Assembly (NCBI RefSeq): GCF_000931465.1
Contig: NZ_CP010892.1
Location: 3,123,388 to 3,187,387 of the forward strand
DNA: 64,000 bases
Reading direction: 5' to 3'
From: Pseudomonas sp. MRSN 12121
GTDB lineage: Bacteria; Pseudomonadota; Gammaproteobacteria; Pseudomonadales; Pseudomonadaceae
Under the pieces are notes generated by a model. That model was not told where the DNA came from and searched no databases. It saw nothing but the letters and a program-made list of their open reading frames with translations. Made by a program: the position numbers and the translations under genes. Below are positions 20,994-28,999 of this stretch, in pieces (positions within the stretch are counted from its first letter, which is position 1; every line of letters begins with the position of its first letter).

Positions 20994-21192
20994 ACGCAGT
21001 TGCCGCTAAACCGGACGCCGCGGTGCGCCAGGAATAACGCGCCGCGTGGGTTTGCCTTTATCCGCCCACTGCTTTTTGTCCGGCTGATGGCTTTCTGCTT
21101 ACTTTGTGAGTGCGTTCCTACGCGCAATCAGTACAATTGCGCCTTTTAGCGCCGGGTAGGGAAGCCTCCGGCTAACAGTCCAAGAGACGTCC

Positions 21193-23271
21193 ATGCTCAC
21201 CGGTACCTACTCTTCCGCGTTGGTTCTGATTTCCCTGTTCGTGGCGATCCTCGCCTCTTACACCGCCCTCGACATGACCGGCCGCATCGCCACCACCCGT
21301 GGCCGCGCGGCGTTTTTCTGGATGCTCGGCGGCGCCCTGGCCATGGGCATCGGCGTGTGGTCGATGCACTTTATCGGCATGCTGGCCTTCAGCCTGCCGA
21401 TCAACCTGGGCTACGACCCCGGCATCACCGCGCTGTCGCTGCTGATTTCCGTGCTGTCCTGCGGTTTCGCCCTGTGGCTAGTGAGCCAGCCGAGCCTGCC
21501 GCTCTGGCAGCTGGCCTTCGGCGCGCTGATCATGGGCGCCGGGATCAGCGCGATGCATTACACCGGCATGGCGGCGATGCGCATGCAGCCGGGCATCGAC
21601 TACGACCCGACCCTGTTCGGCGCCTCGCTGCTGATCGCCGTCGGGGCTTCGGCCGCGGCGCTGTGGATCGCCTTTCGCCTGCGCCACAACACCCCCCATG
21701 TCCGCCTGGCCCGTTGCGGCGCCGCGGTGGTGATGGGCATCGCCATCGTCGGCATGCATTACACCGGCATGGCCGCGGCGCGTTTCGCCGATGGCAGTTC
21801 CTGTGGCGCGTCGGTGGATGGCCTGAGCGGCAAGGGCCTGGACAACCTGGTCCTGATCACCACCCTGGCGGTGCTGGTGATCGCCCTGTTGACCTCGGTG
21901 CTCGACGCGCGCCTGGAAGCGCGCACCGCGGTGCTGGCCGAATCGCTGACCGTGGCCAATCGCGAGCTCACCCAGCTGGCGCTGCACGACACCCTGACCG
22001 GCCTGCCGAACCGCACGCTGCTGGCCGACCGGATCGACCAGGCGATGCAGTGGGTCACGGAGCAGGGCGGCTGTTTCGCGCTGATGTTCATCGACCTCGA
22101 TGGCTTCAAGCCGGTCAACGATGCCTTCGGCCATCACATGGGCGACCAGTTGCTGCGCGAGGTGGCGCTGCGCCTGCGCGAAGACTTGCGCAGCCAGGAC
22201 ACCCTGGCGCGGATCGGCGGCGACGAGTTCGTGCTGCTGGTGCAATTGAGCGAGCCGGACGACGCCCTGCGCCTGGCCGCACGCCAGGTCGGCCTGATTT
22301 CCCAGGCGTTCCGGGTTGCCGAGCATGAGTTGCAGATTTCCGCCAGCGTCGGTATCGCGGTGTACCCGGGCAACGGCCTGACGCCCCAGGAACTGCTGAT
22401 GAACGCCGATGCGGCGATGTATCACGCCAAGGGCACCGGCAAGAACGGCTACAGCTTCTTCGACGCCTCGATGAACAGCGATGCGCGCCGTCAGCTGCAA
22501 CTGTTGCAGGACCTGCGCCACGCCCTCGAACACAACGAATTCCAGCTGTACTACCAGCCCAAGTTTGATGCCGCCAACGGCACGCCGGTGGGGGCCGAGG
22601 CCCTGTTGCGCTGGGAGCACCCGCAATTGGGGTTGCTGCTGCCGGACAAGTTCATCGACCTGGCGGAGAAGACCGGCCTGATCATCCCCATCGGCGAGTG
22701 GGTCCTCAACGAGGCCTGCCGGCAGATGCGCGAGTGGTACAGCCAGGGTTATGAAGGCTGGCGGATCGCGGTCAACATTTCCGCCTTGCAGTTCTGCCAT
22801 GCCGGGCTGGTCGACAGCGTGGCCCGGGCGCTGGTCCTGCACCGCTTGCCGGCCAACAGCCTGACCCTGGAAATCACCGAAACCACGGCCATGAGCGATG
22901 CCGACGCGAGCATGACCGTGCTCAAGCAACTGGCGGACATGGGCGTGGACCTGTCCATCGACGATTTCGGCACCGGCTATTCGAGCCTGATGTACCTCAA
23001 GCGCCTGCCGGCCAACGAACTGAAGATCGACCGCGGCTTCGTCCGCGACCTGGAGCACGACAGCGACGACGCGGCGATCGTTTCGGCCATCGTCGCCCTG
23101 GGCCAGGCGCTGGGCCTGCGCATCGTCGCCGAAGGGGTGGAGACCGACGTGCAACAGGACTTCCTCACCCAGTTGGGCTGCGATTCGCTGCAAGGCTACT
23201 TCCTCGGCCACCCGCAGCCGGCCGCGCGTTTCATGCAAAGCATCCACCAGGCCGAACGCCAGCCCCTGTAA
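21193..23271 (+). CDS. mucR: MHYT-GGDEF-EAL membrane c-di-GMP protein (MucR-like)
   Basis: A 692-residue membrane sensor of the MHYT-GGDEF-EAL type. Seven hydrophobic segments in the first 240 residues carry the three MHYT signatures MHFIGM (58-63), MHYTGM and MHYTGM, which are proposed to bind metal and sense O2, CO or NO. The GGDEF domain is intact (RIGGDEF near 341) with an RSQD product-inhibition site five residues before it, and the EAL domain is intact (AEALLRWEHP near 469; later DDFGTGYSSL). So it may both make and break c-di-GMP. Length and order match P. aeruginosa MucR, which controls alginate production and NO-induced dispersal. Monocistronic. Confidence 0.9.
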   Translation: MLTGTYSSALVLISLFVAILASYTALDMTGRIATTRGRAAFFWMLGGALAMGIGVWSMHFIGMLAFSLPINLGYDPGITALSLLISVLSCGFALWLVSQPSLPLWQLAFGALIMGAGISAMHYTGMAAMRMQPGIDYDPTLFGASLLIAVGASAAALWIAFRLRHNTPHVRLARCGAAVVMGIAIVGMHYTGMAAARFADGSSCGASVDGLSGKGLDNLVLITTLAVLVIALLTSVLDARLEARTAVLAESLTVANRELTQLALHDTLTGLPNRTLLADRIDQAMQWVTEQGGCFALMFIDLDGFKPVNDAFGHHMGDQLLREVALRLREDLRSQDTLARIGGDEFVLLVQLSEPDDALRLAARQVGLISQAFRVAEHELQISASVGIAVYPGNGLTPQELLMNADAAMYHAKGTGKNGYSFFDASMNSDARRQLQLLQDLRHALEHNEFQLYYQPKFDAANGTPVGAEALLRWEHPQLGLLLPDKFIDLAEKTGLIIPIGEWVLNEACRQMREWYSQGYEGWRIAVNISALQFCHAGLVDSVARALVLHRLPANSLTLEITETTAMSDADASMTVLKQLADMGVDLSIDDFGTGYSSLMYLKRLPANELKIDRGFVRDLEHDSDDAAIVSAIVALGQALGLRIVAEGVETDVQQDFLTQLGCDSLQGYFLGHPQPAARFMQSIHQAERQPL

Positions 23272-23486
23272 CCACGACCCGCCCGGACCCACCCGGCGCC
23301 GCTGCCGGGCCTGCGAGGCGGCGATCGGCGCTGCAGCCGCCGTCAGATCCGCGCCCGGATCCGCCGGCGCAAGCCCCTCGATCCACCCTCGGTCAAGGCG
23401 CCAACCCGCGTCTCGAGAAGGTTTGCAACGCTGGCCGCAGGGTGTTTAATGGCACGCGTTCAACGATCAGCGAGGGGCTTGGCAGC

Positions 23487-24233
23487 ATGGACAAGGTCAT
23501 TCTCATCACCGGCGGCGGTCGCGGGATCGGCGCGGCTACCGCGCTGCTGGCGGCACAACGGGGCTACCGCATCTGCATCAATTACCAGGCCGACGAGCAG
23601 GCCGCCTTCCAGGTGCTGGCGCAGGTCCGTGCACTGGGCGCCGAGGCGATTGCCGTGCGCGCCGACGTCAGCATCGAGGACGAGGTGATCGCCCTCTACC
23701 AGCGGGTCGATGCCGAACTGGGCCGGGTCACCGCACTGGTGAACAACGCCGGGACCGTCGGGCAGAAGTCGCGGCTCGATGAGATGTCCGAATTCCGCAT
23801 TCTCAAGATCATGAAGACCAATGTGCTCGGGCCGATCCTCTGCGCCAAGCACGCGGTGCTGCGCATGTCGCCACGGCATGGCGGGCAGGGCGGCAGCATC
23901 GTCAACGTATCGTCGGTCGCCGCACGCCTGGGCTCGCCCGGCGAATACGTCGACTACGCCGCCTCCAAAGGCGCGCTGGACACCTTCACCATCGGCCTGT
24001 CCAAGGAAGTCGCCGGCGAGGGCATCCGGGTCAATGGTGTACGGCCGGGCTACATCTATACCGACTTCCATGCCCTGAGCGGCGATGCCGACCGCGTCAG
24101 CAAACTGGAATCCGCGATCCCCATGGGCCGCGGCGGCCGCCCCGACGAAGTGGCGGAGGCGATCATCTGGCTGCTCTCGGACAAGGCCTCGTATTCCACC
24201 GGCACCTTCATCGACCTCGGCGGCGGCCGCTAA
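23487..24233 (+). CDS. SDR family oxidoreductase
   Basis: A 248-residue classical short-chain dehydrogenase/reductase. The NAD(P)-binding motif TGGGRGIG is at residues 8-15, NNAG follows near 88, the catalytic Ser lies in VNVSSVAARLG and the YAASK motif near 160, with RVNGVRPGYIYTD after it. The ending STGTFIDLGGGR is also typical. It resembles sugar or fatty-acyl dehydrogenases annotated as glucose 1-dehydrogenase or FabG-like, but the substrate cannot be read. The ATG at 23487 begins directly before the Rossmann strand; the open frame upstream has no family similarity. Confidence 0.88.
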   Translation: MDKVILITGGGRGIGAATALLAAQRGYRICINYQADEQAAFQVLAQVRALGAEAIAVRADVSIEDEVIALYQRVDAELGRVTALVNNAGTVGQKSRLDEMSEFRILKIMKTNVLGPILCAKHAVLRMSPRHGGQGGSIVNVSSVAARLGSPGEYVDYAASKGALDTFTIGLSKEVAGEGIRVNGVRPGYIYTDFHALSGDADRVSKLESAIPMGRGGRPDEVAEAIIWLLSDKASYSTGTFIDLGGGR

Positions 24234-24249
24234 TACAGCCGCCGCCGTA

Positions 24250-24406
24250 GCCGTTGTAGCCGCTGCCGAGCGCCAGCGAGGCTGCGATCGGGCGCGCAGC
24301 GGCCGTAAACCCTGAATCCGCAATCTGCCTGGATAAATACGCCAGCCGCCTTTGCGACTGCTGCGCAGTCGATCGCAGCCTCGCTGGTGCTCGGCAGCGG
24401 CTACAG
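24250..24406. repeat. REP-like inverted pair (GTAGCCGCTGCC family)
   Basis: A forward copy at about 24255-24290 faces a reverse copy at about 24369-24405 across ~80 bases. It sits between the convergent ends of the SDR gene and the MocR-type gene and may act as a bidirectional transcription stop. Confidence 0.8.
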
Positions 24407-24431
24407 GGCGCAGGGCGCACGGTGTCTGGTT

Positions 24432-25841
24432 TCAGAACGAGCGCACGATCCTGCCCAGGGTTTCCATGGCCTTTTCCGCCGCTTCGTTCCACGGGCTGCC
24501 GTAGTTGAGGCGGATGCAGTTACGAAAGCGCTGGGTCGGCGAGAAGATCGGCCCCGGGGCGATGCTGATGCCCTGGGCCAGGGCCATCTGGAACAGTTTC
24601 AGCGAATCCATCTGCGCCGGCAGTTCCAGCCACAGGAAGTAGCCGCCGGCCGGCTGGCTGACCCGGGTCTGCGCCGGAAAGTAGCGGGCAATCGCCGCCA
24701 GCATGGCGCTCTGCTGTTCTTCCAGGGCATAGCGCAGTTTGCGCAGGTGGCGATCGTAACCGCCGTGTTGCAGGTAGTCGGCGATGGCGGCCTGGGCCGG
24801 CATCGAGGCGCACAGCGAGGTCATCAGCTTCAGCCGTTCGATCTTCTGCGCGTAGCGCCCGGCAGCGACCCAGCCGATGCGGTAGCCCGGCGCCAGGCTC
24901 TTGGCGAACGAACCGCAATGCATCACCAGGCCTTCGGTGTCGAAGGCCTTGGCCGGTTTCGGCGCCTGCTGGCCGTAATACAGCTCGGCGTAGACGTCGT
25001 CCTCGATCAGCGGCACCTGATGCGCGCGCAGCAACTCCACCAGCTCCTGCTTCTTCGCCTCGGGCATGGTCGCGCCCATGGGGTTCTGGAAGCTGGTCAT
25101 GCACCAGCAGGCCTTGATCGGGTGGCGCTCCAGGGTCTGCGCCAGCACGCCCAGGTCGATGCCGTCCCGCGGGTGCACGGGGATTTCCACCGCCTTGAGC
25201 TTCAGCCGTTCCAGCACTTGCAGGCTGGCGTAGAAGGCCGGCGCCTCGATGGCCACCAGGTCGCCGGGCTCGGTCACGGCCTGCAGGCACAGGTTCAGGG
25301 CTTCGAGGGCGCCGTTGGTGATCAGCAGTTCCTCCATGGGCAGCATCAACCCGCCGACCATGTAGCGCAGGGCGATCTGCCGGCGCAGTTGCGGGTTGCC
25401 CGGCGACATGTCGGTGACCACCACCCGCGGGTCCATCTCGCGGCTGGCGCTGGCCAGGGAGCGGGACAGGCGTTGCAGCGGAAACAGGGTGGGGCTGGGG
25501 AAGGCCGAGCCGAAGGGCACGGTGGACGGGTCCTTGATCGACTCCAGCACCGAGAACACCAGTTCGCTGACATCGACTTCGGTGGACTCGTTGACCTGGC
25601 TGCTGATCACCGGCTCCGAGAACGGGCTCGGCGCATGGGTGTTGACGAAATAGCCGGAGCGCGGCCGGGCGCGGATCAGCCCGCGGCGCTCCAGCAAGTA
25701 ATAGGCTTGGAACACCGTGGACGGGCTGACCCCGTAGGTCTGGCTGGCGTAACGCACCGAGGGCACGCGCTGGCCGGGGCCGAGTACCCCGGAGCGGATC
25801 AGTTCTGCGATGTCGTCGGCGAATTTTTCGTAGCGTTTCAT
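24432..25841 (-). CDS. MocR/PdxR-type regulator (GntR HTH plus aminotransferase domain)
   Basis: A 469-residue fusion of an N-terminal GntR winged-helix domain (residues ~5-70; LGPGQRVPSVRYASQTYGVSPSTV) and a fold-type I aminotransferase domain. The PLP-binding lysine is evident in HCGSFAKSLAPGYRIGW, and NPxG and TNGALEALNLCLQ stretches are conserved. Members use PLP or an amino-acid aldimine as effector and control vitamin B6, GABA, taurine or other amino-acid genes; the target here is not known. The neighbouring SDR is convergent and ccoG-like lies upstream on the same strand, so neither is an obvious target. Confidence 0.9.
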   Translation of the reverse strand: MKRYEKFADDIAELIRSGVLGPGQRVPSVRYASQTYGVSPSTVFQAYYLLERRGLIRARPRSGYFVNTHAPSPFSEPVISSQVNESTEVDVSELVFSVLESIKDPSTVPFGSAFPSPTLFPLQRLSRSLASASREMDPRVVVTDMSPGNPQLRRQIALRYMVGGLMLPMEELLITNGALEALNLCLQAVTEPGDLVAIEAPAFYASLQVLERLKLKAVEIPVHPRDGIDLGVLAQTLERHPIKACWCMTSFQNPMGATMPEAKKQELVELLRAHQVPLIEDDVYAELYYGQQAPKPAKAFDTEGLVMHCGSFAKSLAPGYRIGWVAAGRYAQKIERLKLMTSLCASMPAQAAIADYLQHGGYDRHLRKLRYALEEQQSAMLAAIARYFPAQTRVSQPAGGYFLWLELPAQMDSLKLFQMALAQGISIAPGPIFSPTQRFRNCIRLNYGSPWNEAAEKAMETLGRIVRSF

Positions 25842-25891
25842 GGGCGCTCGGAATAGGCAGTGAGGGGGCCGGTGCCATCGCCCCCTTTATT

Positions 25892-25999
25892 GTAGGAGCG
25901 AGGCTTGCCCGCGATGAGGGCTGCGCGGTCTATCAGCTAGAACGCGGATGCAGATCTGGGGCCGCTGCGCAGCCCATCGCGGGCAAGCCTCGCTCCTAC
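25892..25999. repeat. REPIN: perfect 25-bp inverted repeat (GTAGGAGCG family)
   Basis: GTAGGAGCGAGGCTTGCC...GATG at 25892-25916 is perfectly matched by its reverse complement at 25975-25999, with a 58-base spacer. The left and right elements form the doublet known as a REPIN in fluorescent pseudomonads, mobilised in trans by RAYT transposases; no RAYT gene is in the window. Confidence 0.88.
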
Positions 26000-26029
26000 G
26001 GGGAGGCGAGGCGGGCCCAGTCTAAGGGA

Positions 26030-27442
26030 TCAACGGTTCAAGGGCGCAACAAAGCGGCTTTTCGCCACGCTGTAGATCGCCGGCTCGTCGCTGTCGACCA
26101 CCTTGAAGCTCAGCGTCTGGGAGCTGCTCTGCGGCTTGTCGGCGACCAGCGCCACCGACACCGGCAGGTCGACGATCTCGCCGGCGGCCAGGCTGACTTC
26201 GTTGCGGCCCTGCAGCTGGAAGCCGTCGCCGTCCACCAGTTGCAGGCGGTAGTCCTGGCGCTGCTGGGTCTTGTTGATGATCTTCAGGCTGTAGATGTTC
26301 TCGATCTGGCCCAGGGCGTTCTCGCGGAACAGCCCGCGGTCCTTGGTGACGTCCAGCGAGACCATCGGCCGCTCCACCAGCGCCAGGGTCAGGGCGCCGA
26401 TCATCACCAGCAGTACCGCGCTGTAGCCCACCAGGCGCGGGCGCAGCAGGTGAGTCTTGCCGCCCTGCAACTGGTGTTCCGAGGTGTAGCTGATCAGGCC
26501 GCGGGCATAGCCCATCTTGTCCATGATCGAGTCGCAGGCGTCGATGCACGCGGCGCAGCCGATGCATTCCATCTGCAGGCCGTCGCGGATGTCGATGCCG
26601 GTCGGGCAGACCTGCACGCACAGCTGGCAGTCGATGCAGTCGCCGAGGCCGACTTCGGCCGGCTTCACGTCGCGCTTGCGCGGGCCACGGCTTTCGCCAC
26701 GGGCCGGGTCATAGGAAATGGTCAGGGTGTCCTTGTCGAACATCACGCTCTGGAACCGCGCATAAGGGCACATGTGCATGCACACCGCCTCGCGCAGCCA
26801 GCCGGCGTTGAGGTAGGTGGCGCCGGTGAAGAACAGCACCCAGAACAGGCTCACGCCGCCGATCTGCAAGGTCAGCAGTTCCTGGGCCAGCGGCCGGATC
26901 GGGGTGAAGTAGCCGACGAAGGTCAGGCCGGTGAGCAGGCTGATGGCCAGCCACAGGGTGTGCTTGGCCGAGCGCCGGGCCAGCTTGTTCAGGCTCCAGG
27001 GCGCGGCCGCCAGCTTGATGCGCTGGTTGCGCTCGCCCTCGGTGACTTTCTCGCACCACATGAACAGCCAGGTCCAGGAACTCTGGGGGCAGGTGTAGCC
27101 ACACCAGACGCGGCCGGCGAATACGGTGATGGCGAACAGGCCGAAGGCGCAGATGATCAGCAGGGCCGAGAGCAGGATGAAGTCCTGCGGCCAGAAGGTC
27201 GCGCCGAAGATGTGGAACTTGCTGTGCGCCAGGTCCCAGAGCACCGCCTGGCGGCCGCCCCAGTCCAGCCACACGGTGCCGAAGAACAGCAGGAACAGGA
27301 ACCCCGCGCCGCTCATGCGCAAGGTGCGGAACAAACCGGTGAAGCTGCGGGTGTGGATCAGGTTGTCGCTGGATTTGGCCTTCGTCTTTGGGCGCGCAGG
27401 CTCGAATGTTTCTACTAATCGGACGGGGATTCTTTCGCTCAT
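26030..27442 (-). CDS. ccoG: CcoG/RdxA-like polyferredoxin (cbb3 oxidase accessory protein)
   Basis: A 470-residue membrane iron-sulfur protein. It has about five transmembrane helices, a CGYTCPQSSWTWLFMWCE motif and two [4Fe-4S] ferredoxin motifs in tandem (CIDCQLCVQVCP and CIGCAACIDACD), then a C-terminal Ig-like periplasmic domain (about residues 350-470). CcoG is a cupric reductase in copper delivery for cbb3 oxidase assembly. It is normally encoded in ccoGHIS; here it stands alone, so it may be an extra copy. The start at 27442 (MSERIPVRLVE) fits the family; an in-frame ATG lies 24 bases upstream. A candidate ANR box lies 194 bases before the start. Confidence 0.9.
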   Translation of the reverse strand: MSERIPVRLVETFEPARPKTKAKSSDNLIHTRSFTGLFRTLRMSGAGFLFLLFFGTVWLDWGGRQAVLWDLAHSKFHIFGATFWPQDFILLSALLIICAFGLFAITVFAGRVWCGYTCPQSSWTWLFMWCEKVTEGERNQRIKLAAAPWSLNKLARRSAKHTLWLAISLLTGLTFVGYFTPIRPLAQELLTLQIGGVSLFWVLFFTGATYLNAGWLREAVCMHMCPYARFQSVMFDKDTLTISYDPARGESRGPRKRDVKPAEVGLGDCIDCQLCVQVCPTGIDIRDGLQMECIGCAACIDACDSIMDKMGYARGLISYTSEHQLQGGKTHLLRPRLVGYSAVLLVMIGALTLALVERPMVSLDVTKDRGLFRENALGQIENIYSLKIINKTQQRQDYRLQLVDGDGFQLQGRNEVSLAAGEIVDLPVSVALVADKPQSSSQTLSFKVVDSDEPAIYSVAKSRFVAPLNR

Positions 27443-27635
27443 GGTCGTTCGCTCATCAGCCTCCATCAGGCGGATGAACTATGCCCAGCGATCTGTTTGC
27501 ATAACAGACTCAGGTATCGCAATAAAAAGCAGATCAGATGACCTTCGACAGCGCCCCTGCGACAACTTGCCATACCCCGGCGAACAGCCGGCGGCGGGCG
27601 GCGCAGGCGTCTGGCACAGGCCCGTTCGAGCTGTT

Positions 27636-27649
27636 GTGATGCAGATCAG
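27636..27649. promoter_or_regulatory. Candidate ANR/Dnr (FNR-type) box upstream of ccoG-like gene
   Basis: GTGATGCAGATCAG keeps both TGAT and ATCA half-sites of the TTGAT-N4-ATCAA palindrome with the right spacing (8 of 10 positions). It lies between the DUF3203 stop and the ccoG-like gene on the minus strand, in a region without other genes. Visual match only. Confidence 0.4.
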
Positions 27650-27883
27650 TCAAATCACCGAATCACCGCCGCTGGCCTTCAGGTGGCGCCGGCCGTCGGT
27701 GGCGCCTGCTACGGTCAATGCGTCGGCTTCTGCTTCGGTGATGTAGATGCGCTGACCCTCAAGGTCGACCGCCGACATCGAGCGGGCAGCGTCGGTGACG
27801 ATGGTCACGGCGCTGGCCGGCACCCGGACATCGACCTGTTCGGTGTGGAAGTGACAGATGCGGTCTTCGATGTGCAGGCTCAT
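27650..27883 (-). CDS. DUF3203 family small protein
   Basis: A 77-residue soluble protein. The pattern CHFHTEQ...VTIVTDAARSMSAVDLEGQRIYITEAEADALTVAGA matches DUF3203, a family confined largely to Pseudomonas with no known function. AGGAG lies 7 bases upstream of the ATG on the minus strand. It is divergent from the mgtC-like gene. Confidence 0.8.
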   Translation of the reverse strand: MSLHIEDRICHFHTEQVDVRVPASAVTIVTDAARSMSAVDLEGQRIYITEAEADALTVAGATDGRRHLKASGGDSVI

Positions 27884-28058
27884 GGCGGTCTCCTGTTATC
27901 GACTGATGAAGCCTTGTCTGGCCTATGAATTTAGGGGGCGATCCGTGCCCGGGGTTCGCGGCCGCCGATCAATGGTCGCGGCGAGCCGGATCGCACCTTT
28001 TGCCCGGCGCCGCTGTCCACCTTTTGAAAGGGCTGTCGCCCGTACACAGGACTGGCTT

Positions 28059-28562
28059 ATGAATGCGTGGTGGCACGAAGCCTGGGTGACCCTGCAAGCG
28101 GAGTTCGCCGATATCGGCGATGCCCGGCAACTCACCCAGATCACGGTAAGACTGCTGCTGGCCGCGCTGCTGGGCGGCATCCTCGGCTTCGAGCGCGAGC
28201 AAAAGGGCAAGGCCGCCGGGGTGCGCACCCACATGCTGGTGGCGCTGGGCGCGGCGCTGTTCGTGCTGGTGCCGCAGATGTCCGGGGCCCAGGCCGATGC
28301 CCTGAGCCGGGTGGTGCAGGGGGTGGTCGCCGGTATCGGTTTTCTCGGTGCCGGGACCATTCTCAAGGGCAAGACGGACGAGGAAAGTCACGTCAAGGGC
28401 CTGACCACCGCGGCCGGGCTGTGGATGACCGCGGCGATCGGCGTGGCGGTGGGCGTCGGGCGCGAGTCCACCGCGGTGCTGAGCACCTTGCTGGCGCTGG
28501 CGGTTTTCAGCGTGATGCCCTGGATCGTGCGCAAGCTGGAGAAGGACGAACCGGCGCAATGA
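28059..28562 (+). CDS. MgtC/SapB family membrane protein
   Basis: A 167-residue inner-membrane protein with about four transmembrane helices. The family core is clear: LLLAALLGGILGFEREQKGKAAGVRTHMLVALGAALFVLV, then VAGIGFLGAGTIL and HVKGLTTAAGLWMTAAIGVAVG. MgtC proteins modulate F-type ATP synthase and virulence under low magnesium; this one lacks the C-terminal ACT-like domain of Salmonella MgtC and is the short SapB/YhiD type. The ATG at 28059 directly precedes the first family segment. Monocistronic. Confidence 0.88.
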   Translation: MNAWWHEAWVTLQAEFADIGDARQLTQITVRLLLAALLGGILGFEREQKGKAAGVRTHMLVALGAALFVLVPQMSGAQADALSRVVQGVVAGIGFLGAGTILKGKTDEESHVKGLTTAAGLWMTAAIGVAVGVGRESTAVLSTLLALAVFSVMPWIVRKLEKDEPAQ

Positions 28563-28608
28563 CGGCCGCCTGCGGGCGCGCCTGTCATCGTCCTGGCGCA
28601 TCGCTCGT

Positions 28609-28779
28609 TCAGGCTGTGACGGGCGCCGGATCGCTCGGAGGGTCGCCCTTGGGCGGCGGGGTGCTGCCGGGTGGTTCCTGTTCCGGCACCGGGGGCGGCG
28701 TGGTGGGCGGCAAGGGTGGCGGCAGGTTCGGGTGGTCGATGTTCGGATCGGGCGTTTCGGCCGGGATCGGGATACTCAT
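28609..28779 (-). CDS. Proline-rich micro-protein (56 residues)
   Basis: A small ORF starting MSIPIPAETPDPNIDHPN with repeated PPPLPPTTPPPVP-type segments; roughly 45% of residues are proline. It is judged real because a strong AAAGGAGG ribosome-binding site lies 8 bases before the ATG and similar proline-rich micro-proteins beginning MSIPIP recur in Pseudomonas genomes, to my recollection. It is unlikely to fold on its own. Translation probably needs EF-P. It is divergent from glgE. Confidence 0.6.
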   Translation of the reverse strand: MSIPIPAETPDPNIDHPNLPPPLPPTTPPPVPEQEPPGSTPPPKGDPPSDPAPVTA

Positions 28780-28999
28780 CGGTGTGGCCTCCTTTGTGCT
28801 TGGCTTTCTATAGCCGTCGTGGGGTGGACCACCGTCGCGGCGAATCGATCCCTGGCGCGGCAAGCGGCAAATCGGGCTGAACTTTTCCCGCCGCCCGCGT
28901 CTCGGAACCTAAGTGTCGCGCTGATCCCCGGGCCGGGCTCGCCGGGGCACCGATTGAACCGTTACGGAGCGTCCATGGGGGCGTAAGGAGTGATGCTCG

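Noticed and set aside
25864..25886. GGGGGC/GCCCCC hairpin followed by TTTATT on the plus strand
   Set aside because: No plus-strand gene ends nearby; it lies upstream of a minus-strand gene, so a terminator role is unsupported.
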